From: Maribellus sediminis
Lineage (GTDB): Bacteria > Bacteroidota > Bacteroidia > Bacteroidales > Prolixibacteraceae
Length of the DNA: 64,000 nt
Direction: 5' to 3'
NCBI RefSeq assembly: GCF_011799805.1
Contig: NZ_WXUB01000005.1
Location: forward strand, 1-64,000
The position numbers and the translations under genes are program-made. The notes below the pieces were generated by a model. It was not told the DNA's origin. It was given only the letters and a program-made list of their open reading frames with translations, and did no database searches. Below, one piece after another: positions 26,423-36,397 of the stretch. Position 1 is the stretch's first letter. Every line of letters starts with the position of its first letter.

Positions 26423-27673
26423 TTATCCTTTGTAATAAGGAATACTATCTAATTCAACAGGTGGCTCAGCATAAATCTTATCGTTTTCTTCCAGACCAGA
26501 AATTATGGTAACTTCTGTGTCGTTATCCAATCCCGGAACTACCACTTTCTTCCATATTTTTCCCTCTTTTCTGATAAGTACATATTGCGTATCGTTTGTA
26601 CCAAACAGGAATTCGCGGGGAATCTTAATGGTTTCATCGAGCTTTTTAAGAATGATTTTATTATCCGTTGTCATGGCCGGTTTAATGGCTTTGTCCTTTT
26701 CCTTCATGTCGATAAGAACACGAAATACCTTCATGTCGTATCCTGCCAGTTCCTGACCAATGTTGGCGATTTTGGAGATAACTCCGGTGTATTGTTTGCC
26801 AGGTAAGGCATCAATCGATATAATGGCCGAATCGCCAACGGCAATCTTAGTTATATCAATTTCCTGGACGTAGGTTTCCGAAACCAGAACCGACATGTCG
26901 GGCAGGGTTGCAATGGCCGGTCTCCAGATATCAACATTATCACCAACCTGCAGTTTTATTCCGTTCCAGCGTTTGGCGTAAAGCACTATTCCGTCTTTTG
27001 GAGCCATAACGCGGCAAGCCATCATACCTTGTTTCAGCATCCTGTCTTGTTCCGAATAGCGGTTAAACTGCGCTTCAACGCGCTGGAGCCTCATTTTCAA
27101 ATTCAAGCGTCTCAATTCCAGGTCGCGTCTTTTCTGCTCCATCATCCGAAGCGTTTGGTTGTACTCCGTTTGCTTTTTTCGCTGATACGCAGTTGATTCA
27201 TATTTCGACTGGTCCAACTCCAGTTTTTTGTATTCCAGGTCGTATTTAAACTCTTCCAGTTCCTCACGAAGTTTTGTTAACTGTATTGTTGAATCAATTT
27301 GAGCATCATTCAATTCTGCCCTGGCCCGATCCAAATCCTGATTATTGCTTTGAATACGCTGTGTAATGGTTGCAGCATCGAGCGTTGCCACCCAATCGCC
27401 TTTTTTTACCACCGTACCCTCGGCAACAAGGTCTTTTATCTGCAGTTGATAAATTCGCAGTTCTCTTTTGCGCAGAACATCGGGCATGTTGATGATCACT
27501 GCATTTTTACCCTGAATTTCGCCTTTTGTATTAAGCGCGAGTTCAAACGATCCCGAGCGCACAGTATGCACATTTTCATTACTCAACGTGTTGTTGGCTA
27601 TGAAGATGCCTGCAACTACAATCAGAACAATTCCGGTAATAATTATAAAATATTTGTTTTTAAGTATTGCCAT
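26423..27673 (-). CDS. HlyD/MacA-type periplasmic adaptor (second copy in cluster)
   Basis: A 416-residue membrane-fusion protein. It has an N-terminal anchor (residues about 7-27, IIITGIVLIVVAGIFIANN), a biotinyl-lipoyl half with LVAEGTVVKKGDWVATLD, and a long coiled-coil rich in Arg, Gln and Glu (about 100-215). The second lipoyl half follows (VMAPKDGIVLYAKRWNGIKL), then a beta-barrel domain. It is paralogous to the adaptor encoded at 30647-32032, sharing the RIYQLQIKDLVAEGTVV-like and TLPDMSVLVSETYVQEIDI-like segments. It ends the efflux run, ten bases after the TolC gene. It would bridge an inner-membrane pump and TolC. Why two adaptors are needed is unknown. Confidence 0.86.
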   Translation of the reverse strand: MAILKNKYFIIITGIVLIVVAGIFIANNTLSNENVHTVRSGSFELALNTKGEIQGKNAVIINMPDVLRKRELRIYQLQIKDLVAEGTVVKKGDWVATLDAATITQRIQSNNQDLDRARAELNDAQIDSTIQLTKLREELEEFKYDLEYKKLELDQSKYESTAYQRKKQTEYNQTLRMMEQKRRDLELRRLNLKMRLQRVEAQFNRYSEQDRMLKQGMMACRVMAPKDGIVLYAKRWNGIKLQVGDNVDIWRPAIATLPDMSVLVSETYVQEIDITKIAVGDSAIISIDALPGKQYTGVISKIANIGQELAGYDMKVFRVLIDMKEKDKAIKPAMTTDNKIILKKLDETIKIPREFLFGTNDTQYVLIRKEGKIWKKVVVPGLDNDTEVTIISGLEENDKIYAEPPVELDSIPYYKG

Positions 27674-27683
27674 GAGTCAGGTC

Positions 27684-29168
27684 TTAGTAGTTTTCTACAA
27701 GTTGATCGAAATCTTCAGATAAGGTAACGTTCTTTTCAAAGTCGAAAAGGGTGAGGTACCTGATGTTGTAATAATAATTCCAGTACGTGCGCAGTGCTGC
27801 GATGTATGCTCTATGCGCCTGGTCTCTTTCTGTACGTGCGATGTTTAGTCGGGTAATGTCCTGTTTGCCAATCAAAAATCGTTGTTGGGTAACATCGTAA
27901 CGCATTTTTGCAATGGTGTCGGCTTTTGCCGAGTTCTCAACCTGCATATCCTGAAGGTTAAATTCCATCACATTCATAATTATGTTTTGTTCGAAATCGA
28001 TTTTTTCCTGGTTAATGCTCAGCCGAACTGCTTCACGGTTCGATTTTGCCATCAACAGTTGTCCTTTTCGTCTTCCCCAGTCGAGAATAGGAATATTTAC
28101 CCCGATTCTTAATCGTTGCTGGTCGAGCGGATCTTTATAAACTCCGTCAAAATTTTCCGAGTTTTGGTTCAATCCGTAGAGTGCAAAAACATCGCCACTA
28201 ATACCATTTTCGCTTTGTGCCCGTTTTACATTCTGATCCTGTGTGAGCAGCCGTTGTTGCTGATTTATTATGTCAGGATTATTTGTCATGGCTTTGTCAA
28301 CTGCCTGTAAAGCATCTATCTGGAGTTGAGGTAGTTCTTCAGGGATGATACATTCCACCTGGGTGTTTTTGTCCAGCCCCAGAAATGAATTCAGTTGTGC
28401 TTCGGCACGGTCGAGTGCCAGCTTGGCTTTAGTTAAAGCAAGTTGTGCATTCATGTAACTGAGTTCCAGGTCGAGTAATTCATCCTGGGTTACAGTACCC
28501 ACCTGAAAACGTCCTTTACCAATGTTGTACAAGGTATCGGCATTGGCCAGGTTGGTTTCAGAAATTTTTACTTCAATCTGAGCATCCAGCAAATCAAAGA
28601 ACAAACGCGTGGCTTTTATCGACAGGTCTTCGTGGTCCTGAATGAATTGCTTTTTTGCCTTTTCAAATTTTACGGGTTCAATCCTCGATTTCCATTTCAA
28701 TTGGTTGTATCCGTTTATGTTTTGCGAATAACCAATCATAAAAGGAGTAGAAGTGAAAGAGGACAGTTCATCGTTACCTAATTTTTGGGTCATACTCAGG
28801 TTCGATTGTACGAAGAAGGATCCACCCGTTAATCCGACGTTCTGGTTAAGCAGTAACGACAGATCAGAGTCGAACGATTCACGTTCCACAAATTCATCGC
28901 GGTTTTCGTCGTAGTTATATACTTTTTGTACCGAACGGTTGTAGTTAAAAGGAGTTGCGTCGAGTGTCAACGAAGGAAGTCGGTCGGCCTTGTAATACCT
29001 GAATTCCCAGTAACTCGACAGGTACATGTTTTTATTAATAAATGCATCAAGCGATTGTTGCGACGCCGTTTCGATGACCTCCTGAAGGGTCATAGTTTTT
29101 TTGGTCTGCGCCAGCAAACCACAGCTCAGCATCAGCATTAAAAGGAATGATATACTAATTCTTTTCAT
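27684..29168 (-). CDS. TolC-family outer-membrane efflux protein
   Basis: A 494-residue protein with a signal peptide (MKRISISFLLMLMLSCGLLA, then QTKK) and two OEP repeats. The first contains ATRLFFDLLDAQIEVKISET and GRFQVGTVTQDELLDLELSY; the second includes RIGVNIPILDWGRRKGQLLM and LIGKQDITRLNIARTERDQA. TolC trimers form the channel across the outer membrane for tripartite exporters. It sits between the permease/adaptor pair and the second adaptor, all on the minus strand, which supports a shared export function. The 114-base gap before it may hold an internal promoter, although none was identified. Confidence 0.89.
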   Translation of the reverse strand: MKRISISFLLMLMLSCGLLAQTKKTMTLQEVIETASQQSLDAFINKNMYLSSYWEFRYYKADRLPSLTLDATPFNYNRSVQKVYNYDENRDEFVERESFDSDLSLLLNQNVGLTGGSFFVQSNLSMTQKLGNDELSSFTSTPFMIGYSQNINGYNQLKWKSRIEPVKFEKAKKQFIQDHEDLSIKATRLFFDLLDAQIEVKISETNLANADTLYNIGKGRFQVGTVTQDELLDLELSYMNAQLALTKAKLALDRAEAQLNSFLGLDKNTQVECIIPEELPQLQIDALQAVDKAMTNNPDIINQQQRLLTQDQNVKRAQSENGISGDVFALYGLNQNSENFDGVYKDPLDQQRLRIGVNIPILDWGRRKGQLLMAKSNREAVRLSINQEKIDFEQNIIMNVMEFNLQDMQVENSAKADTIAKMRYDVTQQRFLIGKQDITRLNIARTERDQAHRAYIAALRTYWNYYYNIRYLTLFDFEKNVTLSEDFDQLVENY

Positions 29169-29282
29169 CTTATCAAAATTGTTTGTTTTCTAAGGTATAA
29201 GATGGAACTCGCATGCAATTTAATTATCCTTTTGGGTGTGACTATTTTACATGCTCGTTTCATTTTTCGTCGATTTGGTTTT

Positions 29283-30629
29283 TTAGTAGCGTAAAGAGTT
29301 AACGGGATCCTGTTCTGCTGCCCTTTTTGCCGGAATATATCCGAATATAACTCCAACAAGTACAGACACTCCGAAAGATATTATAATGGAGAAAGCAGAA
29401 ACAATTGTGCCAATATCGAATACCGCGGTAATGGTTTTCGATAAAACAACCCCCAGAATGATGCCGATTATACCACCGGAAACACTAATAATAGTTGACT
29501 CGGACAGGAATTGCACGATAATGTCTTTTCGGGAAGCTCCGATGGCTTGCCGGACACCGATCTCGCGGATTCGTTCCATTACCGATGCCAGCATGATATT
29601 CATAATACCGATACCACCAACAATAAGCGAAATACCTGCAATAACGCCCAAAACAATATTGAAGATCTTTTTCGTACGCTGTTGTTGTTTCAGCAGCAAT
29701 TCGGGTATGGTCACTTCAAAATCGTAAAGTCCGTTGTGGCGGCGTAACATCATCCGGCGAACAACTTCTGCGGTGCTGCTCAACTGCTCGGTTTCGGCAA
29801 CCTGGATGATGATCTTATCCAACTGGTTCAGGTTTTCAGAGGCTGAATTGCCGCTTTCCTGGTTTCTTCTCGAAATCATTTCTTCCACTTCGTCGGCACG
29901 AATCAGTGAACGGTTTTTAAACCTCAGCAACATGGTTTTAGCCGGAATAAATATTTTGTTATCCGTACTCGATATACCCATTTCATCAGATGCAGAGGCG
30001 GTAAAATCGCGACGTTCAATAACTCCGACAACTTTTAGCCAGGTTTGACCGCACTTAATTTTTTGTCCGATAGGATCTTCCTGGTTAAAAAATACTTTCC
30101 GGATATTATCGCCAATTATACAAACCGGAAATCCGTCTTCGCTTTGCTCTGTGGTAAATAGTTCGCCAAAACTCAGGTTGATCTCAAACAGCTCGAAATA
30201 GGAGTTGGTGACCCCTTCGAGCACAACCGGTTTACTTTTTCCGTTAAGAATGGCCGAGTAGTTAAAATCGATTACCGGGCTAACCTTACTTACAGTTGGC
30301 AGAATTTGTTCGATGGCCTGGGCATCTAGCAATGTAAGTCCTTTCGAGAATTTTTTGGTACTTATTTGCGCTGCATCCGCTGAGGATTCATCCTGATCCT
30401 GATCGATGCTTGTTTCAGTTGGCGACACGATAATGTTGTTCACACCAACCATTTTTATCTGTTCCAGAATCTCCTGTTGCGCACCATTCCCAATGGCTAA
30501 CATGCTGATAACTGCTGCAACACCAAAAATGATACCCAGGGCCGTGAGGAACGACTTTACTTTATTGGTAAAAATCGCCTCTAAACCCGATACCACATCG
30601 TGTCCATAACGTTGTACGTATGCTTTCAT
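29283..30629 (-). CDS. MacB-type ABC transporter permease without ATPase domain
   Basis: A 448-residue protein. The MacB_PCD part begins with GLEAIFTNKVKSFLTALGII, and GVAAVISMLAIGNGAQQEIL follows it. A periplasmic domain leads to the C-terminal FtsX domain with three membrane segments, containing LASVMERIREIGVRQAIGAS and ending YIPAKRAAEQDPVNSLRY. E. coli MacB carries an ATPase at the N-terminus, whereas here the protein starts at the permease and no ATPase gene lies in the cluster. It follows the HlyD gene at 30647-32032 by 17 bases. It probably exports a peptide, antibiotic or lipid, with the ATPase supplied from elsewhere. Confidence 0.88.
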   Translation of the reverse strand: MKAYVQRYGHDVVSGLEAIFTNKVKSFLTALGIIFGVAAVISMLAIGNGAQQEILEQIKMVGVNNIIVSPTETSIDQDQDESSADAAQISTKKFSKGLTLLDAQAIEQILPTVSKVSPVIDFNYSAILNGKSKPVVLEGVTNSYFELFEINLSFGELFTTEQSEDGFPVCIIGDNIRKVFFNQEDPIGQKIKCGQTWLKVVGVIERRDFTASASDEMGISSTDNKIFIPAKTMLLRFKNRSLIRADEVEEMISRRNQESGNSASENLNQLDKIIIQVAETEQLSSTAEVVRRMMLRRHNGLYDFEVTIPELLLKQQQRTKKIFNIVLGVIAGISLIVGGIGIMNIMLASVMERIREIGVRQAIGASRKDIIVQFLSESTIISVSGGIIGIILGVVLSKTITAVFDIGTIVSAFSIIISFGVSVLVGVIFGYIPAKRAAEQDPVNSLRY

Positions 30630-30646
30630 GAATTTCGTTTTAGCGG

Positions 30647-32032
30647 TTAACCAATAATAATCATCCCTCCCATAGGATTACCTTTTTGGTTGTTGTTCGG
30701 AATGTATGGTTTCTTTTTATCCTCCTCAATCTTTCGTTGCTCTTCCTGCTCTTCGCGAATCTTTCTTGCTTTAATTTCCTCGTAAATTTCAAGTCCTTCA
30801 AGCGCCAGATCCTCTGCATTTTCAGGTTCTGTGAGCAAAATTTCATCTCCTTCTTCCAATCCTTTTCGTATCAGAGTCAGGTTCTCGTTCTGGTCGCCAA
30901 GATCAATTACCTGTTTAACAACTTTCCCTTTTTTCAGGTATACAAACTGAAGGGAGTCGTTTTCGAAAATGGCTTCAGTTGGAATAAAAGTAGTATCGGT
31001 ATAGGTAGCCGTGTAGATAACATTACTGGTGGTCATGGCTGGTTTCAGATCGCTTACATCGCCAAATACCCTAATCTTGACTTCAAAAACTTTTGCATCG
31101 CTTTTTGGCATAGGCTGACCAATGTTGGCAACAGAAACCACTTCGCCTTCCAATTCTTTTTCGGGAATGGCATCGATACCCAGAATTACCTTTTGTCCTT
31201 TTTTCAGTCGCGAAATGTCGATTTCGTTCACGTAGGTCAGCGAAAGCATCGACGACATGTCGGGGAGAGTTGCAATCATTGGCATCCAGGGGCTCACGGT
31301 CGATCCGGGTTGGATTTTTTCACCCGAATTGTCTTTTCCGTAAATGACCATACCGTGTTTAGGTGCGGTAATTACCAGCGAGTGGTAAATTTCTTCCAGT
31401 TTGTCTACACGTGTTTTTCTTTGCTGAACTTCGAGTTTCCTGCGTTCGACTTTGGCCTCGGCCTGGCGTTCCTTTAAAGCGTAACCGCTTTTTTCCTGTT
31501 CCAGTTTTCGGCGGGCTTTATCCAGGTCCATTTCTGCTTTCCGGATTACGGAAGGCGATTCATACACCGATTCGTCTAGTATGATTTGAAATTCTTCGAC
31601 CTGTTCTTTGGCGTTGATGATCTGGTCGCGAACACCACTCAGCGTGAGGTTCGAGTCCATTTTAGCATCTTCAAATTCGTTGATAGCCGTTTCCAGTTCC
31701 TCCTTTGCCGTGTTCAGTACTTCTTCTACTGTTTTCTGGTCGAGAGTAGCTACATAATCGCCCGAATCTACTACAGTTCCTTCTTCGATCAGGTCGGTAA
31801 TGTTAATCTCGTAAATTCGTACATCGCGATCCTGTAATTGTGCAGGAACAACAATGTTTTCTGAGTTTTGGGCTTCTAGTTGTCCGCTTGAGTATACGAG
31901 AATTTCAAACGGACCTTTCTGTACTTTTGCTGTGATTTCGGAGGTATCGCTTTTCGAACTTGGAAAAACTAAATACCCTACTAACAGAACTGCGACAGCA
32001 ACAATTGAAGTTAGCCAGGTTTTTCGCTTCAT
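30647..32032 (-). CDS. HlyD/MacA-type periplasmic adaptor (first gene of cluster)
   Basis: A 461-residue membrane-fusion protein. It has an N-terminal anchor (about 7-24), a first lipoyl half containing LIEEGTVVDSGDYVATLDQK, and a coiled-coil from about 85 to 225. A second lipoyl half, VITAPKHGMVIYGKD, and a beta-barrel domain with YVNEIDISRLKKGQKVILGI follow. The C-terminus is an unusual charged tail of Glu, Lys and Arg (about 425-450), ending NNNQKGNPMGGMIIIG. It precedes the permease by 17 bases and is the probable first gene of the efflux operon. It is paralogous to the adaptor at 26423-27673, which lacks the charged tail. Confidence 0.87.
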   Translation of the reverse strand: MKRKTWLTSIVAVAVLLVGYLVFPSSKSDTSEITAKVQKGPFEILVYSSGQLEAQNSENIVVPAQLQDRDVRIYEINITDLIEEGTVVDSGDYVATLDQKTVEEVLNTAKEELETAINEFEDAKMDSNLTLSGVRDQIINAKEQVEEFQIILDESVYESPSVIRKAEMDLDKARRKLEQEKSGYALKERQAEAKVERRKLEVQQRKTRVDKLEEIYHSLVITAPKHGMVIYGKDNSGEKIQPGSTVSPWMPMIATLPDMSSMLSLTYVNEIDISRLKKGQKVILGIDAIPEKELEGEVVSVANIGQPMPKSDAKVFEVKIRVFGDVSDLKPAMTTSNVIYTATYTDTTFIPTEAIFENDSLQFVYLKKGKVVKQVIDLGDQNENLTLIRKGLEEGDEILLTEPENAEDLALEGLEIYEEIKARKIREEQEEQRKIEEDKKKPYIPNNNQKGNPMGGMIIIG

Positions 32033-32168
32033 AAAAATGATTTTTTTTTGAATGTTGGTGTTTATTTAACAAAAACTATGCCTCATCGAACATATTGTGG
32101 AAATATGAGAAAATCTTCTGAAAAACGAGGTTAAAAAATGTAAAAAGGAACTAAAATTATAGTTTGTT

Positions 32169-32184
32169 AACTGAAATTTCAGTT
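32169..32184. promoter_or_regulatory. perfect 16-base palindrome between eamA and the efflux cluster
   Basis: AACTGAAATTTCAGTT is a perfect inverted repeat lying three bases past the end of the EamA gene and about 137 bases upstream of the first efflux gene. It could be a regulator-binding operator for the efflux operon. It could also be a weak terminator for eamA, but on the minus strand it has no run of T immediately after it. Confidence 0.4.
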
Positions 32185-32187
32185 TGT

Positions 32188-33087
32188 TTATGTTTTGCGG
32201 AAGAATCCGGCCTTGGCGAGAGTCATTACCAAAACACCAATCACCGTTATTATTCCTCCGATAAATTGATGTTGGGCCGGGAAACTATGGAAGAACAGGT
32301 AAGCACCAATCAACACAAAAATTCCTTTCAAGCTCTGAACAATGGCCGACCGCGAGGCCTCGATATAAGTGTACGAGTAATACACCGAAACAATGGCCAG
32401 GAAAGGACCAAGAACGGAACCAATTGCAATGTTTTTAAGCGCCGATACCGGTATAATAAAAGATTGACCGTAGATGAAAAACATGATGAAGCTGTACACC
32501 AATAACCAGGCAGTGCGGTTGAGTCCCAGCAATTCGGGGCTTAGCTTTTTTACATGCACTTTAACCACCAGTGTGGCTGAGGTTGCCAGGATGGCGTTAA
32601 TAAATACAATTCCGGTTCCTTTAATAAACAGCGTTTTTAGTGTGGTCCCACCAGTGTAGCTGATAATAAAAGCTCCGGCCAGGGCCAGGATAACACCAAT
32701 GGCTTCTATCCAGTTAAATCGCTCGCTCAGCAGCACTACGCCACCCATTGTTACCATTACCGGGAACATATTTCCGAGGAAGGACGTGACAGATGGATCG
32801 GGAATAATGTTAACGGAAATAAAAAAGGTAGTGGTAGTAAGGATTTCAAGGATTCCGAGAATAACCAGAATTCGCACTTGTTTTTTTGTGAGTGTGCCAA
32901 GCTGCGAAAGCTTTTTGTTTTTCAGGGCAAATCCCAGGCTGACCAAAAATCCTATGGCAAACCAGTAAACACCAAATTGTGTGAGATGCACCTCGTTTAA
33001 AGCTGCTTTGCTGAAAATGTATACATTCGAGAAGGCCAGCGTAGCTACCAACGCAAAGAAATAGCCTTTAAAAACGTTTGATCTCAT
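32188..33087 (-). CDS. EamA/DMT-family transporter
   Basis: A 299-residue protein with ten hydrophobic segments in two EamA repeats, the usual drug/metabolite transporter layout. Segments such as DPSVTSFLGNMFPVMVTMGG (first repeat) and SRSAIVQSLKGIFVLIGAYL (second repeat) are characteristic. Family members export amino acids, metabolites or toxic compounds; the substrate is not predictable here. A TATCTTTG box ends five bases before the ATG. The efflux cluster follows downstream in the same direction, with a 155-base gap containing a palindrome. Confidence 0.86.
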   Translation of the reverse strand: MRSNVFKGYFFALVATLAFSNVYIFSKAALNEVHLTQFGVYWFAIGFLVSLGFALKNKKLSQLGTLTKKQVRILVILGILEILTTTTFFISVNIIPDPSVTSFLGNMFPVMVTMGGVVLLSERFNWIEAIGVILALAGAFIISYTGGTTLKTLFIKGTGIVFINAILATSATLVVKVHVKKLSPELLGLNRTAWLLVYSFIMFFIYGQSFIIPVSALKNIAIGSVLGPFLAIVSVYYSYTYIEASRSAIVQSLKGIFVLIGAYLFFHSFPAQHQFIGGIITVIGVLVMTLAKAGFFRKT

Positions 33088-33092
33088 TGTTG

Positions 33093-33100
33093 CAAAGATA
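33093..33100 (-). promoter_or_regulatory. candidate -7 box for the EamA gene
   Basis: On the minus strand TATCTTTG matches TAnnTTTG exactly and ends five bases before the ATG, so a transcript from here would have almost no leader. No -33 TTTG was seen at the expected distance. Confidence 0.35.
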
Positions 33101-33269
33101 GAAAAAATGAGTTTCGGTAACGATGCAGCTTTATTTGTTGGTTTGGTAGATTATTTGCGAGGTATAACCATAAACAGCCGAAACGAACTGCAAAGTTTAA
33201 CTGGTGCGGTTTTATCTTAATCCTCCATTAACCTTTGTTTCTGAACGATGAACAATAGTCATATTCCAT

Positions 33270-33277
33270 TATCTTTG
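33270..33277 (+). promoter_or_regulatory. candidate -7 promoter box for pgi
   Basis: TATCTTTG is an exact TAnnTTTG match, 75 bases before the pgi ATG and upstream of the leader hairpin. A TTTG lies at 33234-33237 but too far away to act as the -33 element. Confidence 0.42.
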
Positions 33278-33307
33278 CAAACGTTAAAGAATTCATAAAC
33301 GCCGGAT

Positions 33308-33331
33308 GACCGAAGCACTTCAGTGCCGGTC
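33308..33331 (+). promoter_or_regulatory. stable hairpin in the pgi 5' leader
   Basis: GACCG (33308-33312) pairs with CGGTC (33327-33331), and GCAC (33315-33318) pairs with GTGC (33323-33326) around a TTCA loop. Only an AA bulge on the left arm interrupts the nine pairs. It ends 21 bases before the ATG, and no T run follows, so it is not a terminator. It may affect translation or stability of the pgi mRNA. Confidence 0.45.
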
Positions 33332-33349
33332 TTCAGACTAAAAGCATAA

Positions 33350-34999
<1,650 letters not shown>

Positions 35000-35023
35000 C
35001 ATTTCGTAGCAAAATATTAGAAG

Positions 35024-35055
35024 TGCCACTTGTCTGTTGATGGGTGGCATTTTTT
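35024..35055 (+). terminator. pgi terminator
   Basis: TGCCAC (35024-35029) pairs with GTGGCA (35044-35049), the stem extends inward through several wobble pairs, and a run of six T follows. It lies 25 bases after the pgi stop. Confidence 0.78.
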
Positions 35056-35154
35056 ATTAATATGACCTGGTAAAATGTAACTATACCCATCGTCTTATCA
35101 TTCCCTGCAAGCAACTACCCTTTATATACATCTTTGCGAGGTTCTGCTCCATTT

Positions 35155-35615
35155 TCGTCCGGGACAATCGTTCAGCTTCGATCATCCTTTTTCGCCGGAC
35201 GAGGTACATCATGCTGTTTTAACCCAGGCCGCCGTAATTCGTTGAATTACTTTCACCTGGGCTAAAATATAACGCACTTTCAGTGCTGTTTTTTTAAATC
35301 TCGAAAGCAAGTTTTGCCAATTATAGGGCTGAAAGTCCTTAATCATTCAGCCCCGGGCAGAACGACCCCCGAACATTCGGGGTGAGTGCCGCCCGGGATT
35401 AACAATCCCACAAAATCGGCGCAAATGCGGCAAAGCATTGAAAAAGTACACTACAATGCGCCGAATTTCTGGAGGTGATCTAACCAGATCCTTCCTTGTA
35501 TTTGTGTATAAAGAGTGGCTGCAAGCAAGGAAGGACGACTGAAAGTAGCAAAAAAGGAATAGTTAATTCACTACTTTTCAATCCTACTTATTTATGGAGC
35601 CTTATCGTCTTTTCC
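35155..35615. repeat. palindrome-rich non-coding island between pgi and the CDP-alcohol transferase
   Basis: The whole 798-base gap (35000-35797) has no convincing gene, but this part is a chain of hairpins. They are: TCGTCCGG / CCGGACGA (35155, 35195); a CCCAGG / CCTGGG stem enclosing GTAATTC GTT GAATTAC; GCACTTTCAGTGC with a T run (35276-35295); GGGCTGAA / TTCAGCCC (35326, 35346); CCCGGGC / GCCCGGG enclosing CCCCGAA / TTCGGGG (35352-35397); GGGATT / AATCCC (35395-35409); TCGGCGCA / TGCGCCGA enclosing AATGC / GCATT (35416-35464); CCTTCCTTG / CAAGGAAGG (35490, 35526); and TGAAAGTAG / CTACTTTTCA (bulged). It looks like dispersed palindromic repeats of the REP type, possibly left by or mobilised by a RAYT-like transposase, or like a structured RNA. 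No transposase gene is present here. Confidence 0.6.
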
Positions 35616-35797
35616 TTCCATGAAGGGAGATCCGCCCGGATGAACTAGTCGGACGGGGACAGGAGAGCGGGTAAATGAATGGCAAAATCATTAATTTTCA
35701 TTCTTATTGGTAAGTTTCCCGAATCATCATGGATTTCTACATTATGCAGAATATCAATTAAAAAGATTAAATTTAAAACAACCAAAAATCGCTGGCA

Positions 35798-36370
35798 ATG
35801 AAAGAGAAAGTTGTTAATGTACCCAATGCGTTAAGCCTTTACCGAATACTGGTTTTTCCATTTGTGCTTTATTTGCTGTTAACGGGGAACGAGCACTTAT
35901 TTGCAATTTTCTTATGTATTAACCTGGTCACCGATTTCCTTGATGGATTTATTGCCCGGACTTTTAACATGGTTACACGCTTAGGCGCCCGCCTTGATTC
36001 GCTTGCCGATTACGGCACTTATTTTCTGGCCTTTTATGGCGTCCTTCTTTTTAAGCAAGACGATCTGGCGGGGAATGGCTGGATATTCTACCTCTTTATT
36101 GTGCTGATGGTTGTAACACAACTTGTCCATTTCTACCGTTTTGGCACTTTTTCAAGTTTTCACTTGTACTCGTTTAAAACCACCGGATACTTTCATGGCC
36201 TGCTTTTTATCCTTTGGTTCTTTGTTGGCTTTTTTCCGGCTTACTATTACTTCGCTATGGGATTTGGTATTATATCCGTAATTGAATCAATAATAATAAG
36301 TCTGCTGATCAGCCAACGACAGTCGAATGTAAAAGGACTTTACTGGATCGTTCAGAAACAGTCCGTGTGA
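35798..36370 (+). CDS. CDP-alcohol phosphatidyltransferase family protein
   Basis: A 190-residue membrane protein with about six hydrophobic segments. The family motif D-x2-D-G-x2-A-R-x8-G-x3-D-x3-D is complete, from DFLDGFIARTFNMVTRLGAR into LDSLAD (about 46-71); its Asp residues bind the metal and the CDP-lipid. Members make phosphatidylglycerol phosphate, phosphatidylserine or related lipids by displacing CMP from CDP-diacylglycerol. The head group used here is not clear from sequence. It is convergent, 27 bases away, with gpsA, which supplies glycerol-3-phosphate; this hints at, but does not prove, a PgsA-like role. Confidence 0.86.
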   Translation: MKEKVVNVPNALSLYRILVFPFVLYLLLTGNEHLFAIFLCINLVTDFLDGFIARTFNMVTRLGARLDSLADYGTYFLAFYGVLLFKQDDLAGNGWIFYLFIVLMVVTQLVHFYRFGTFSSFHLYSFKTTGYFHGLLFILWFFVGFFPAYYYFAMGFGIISVIESIIISLLISQRQSNVKGLYWIVQKQSV

Positions 36371-36397
36371 TTATTTCTGATTGGTAATGACAGGTGA

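Noticed and set aside
30686-31477. A 263-codon open frame antisense to the first HlyD gene
   Set aside because: It is rich in Phe, has no motif, and lies wholly inside a well-supported gene on the other strand; it is a reading-frame shadow.
35000-35797. A CRISPR array or a complete insertion sequence in the hairpin island
   Set aside because: There are no regularly spaced identical repeats, no transposase frame and no matching terminal repeats with target duplications.
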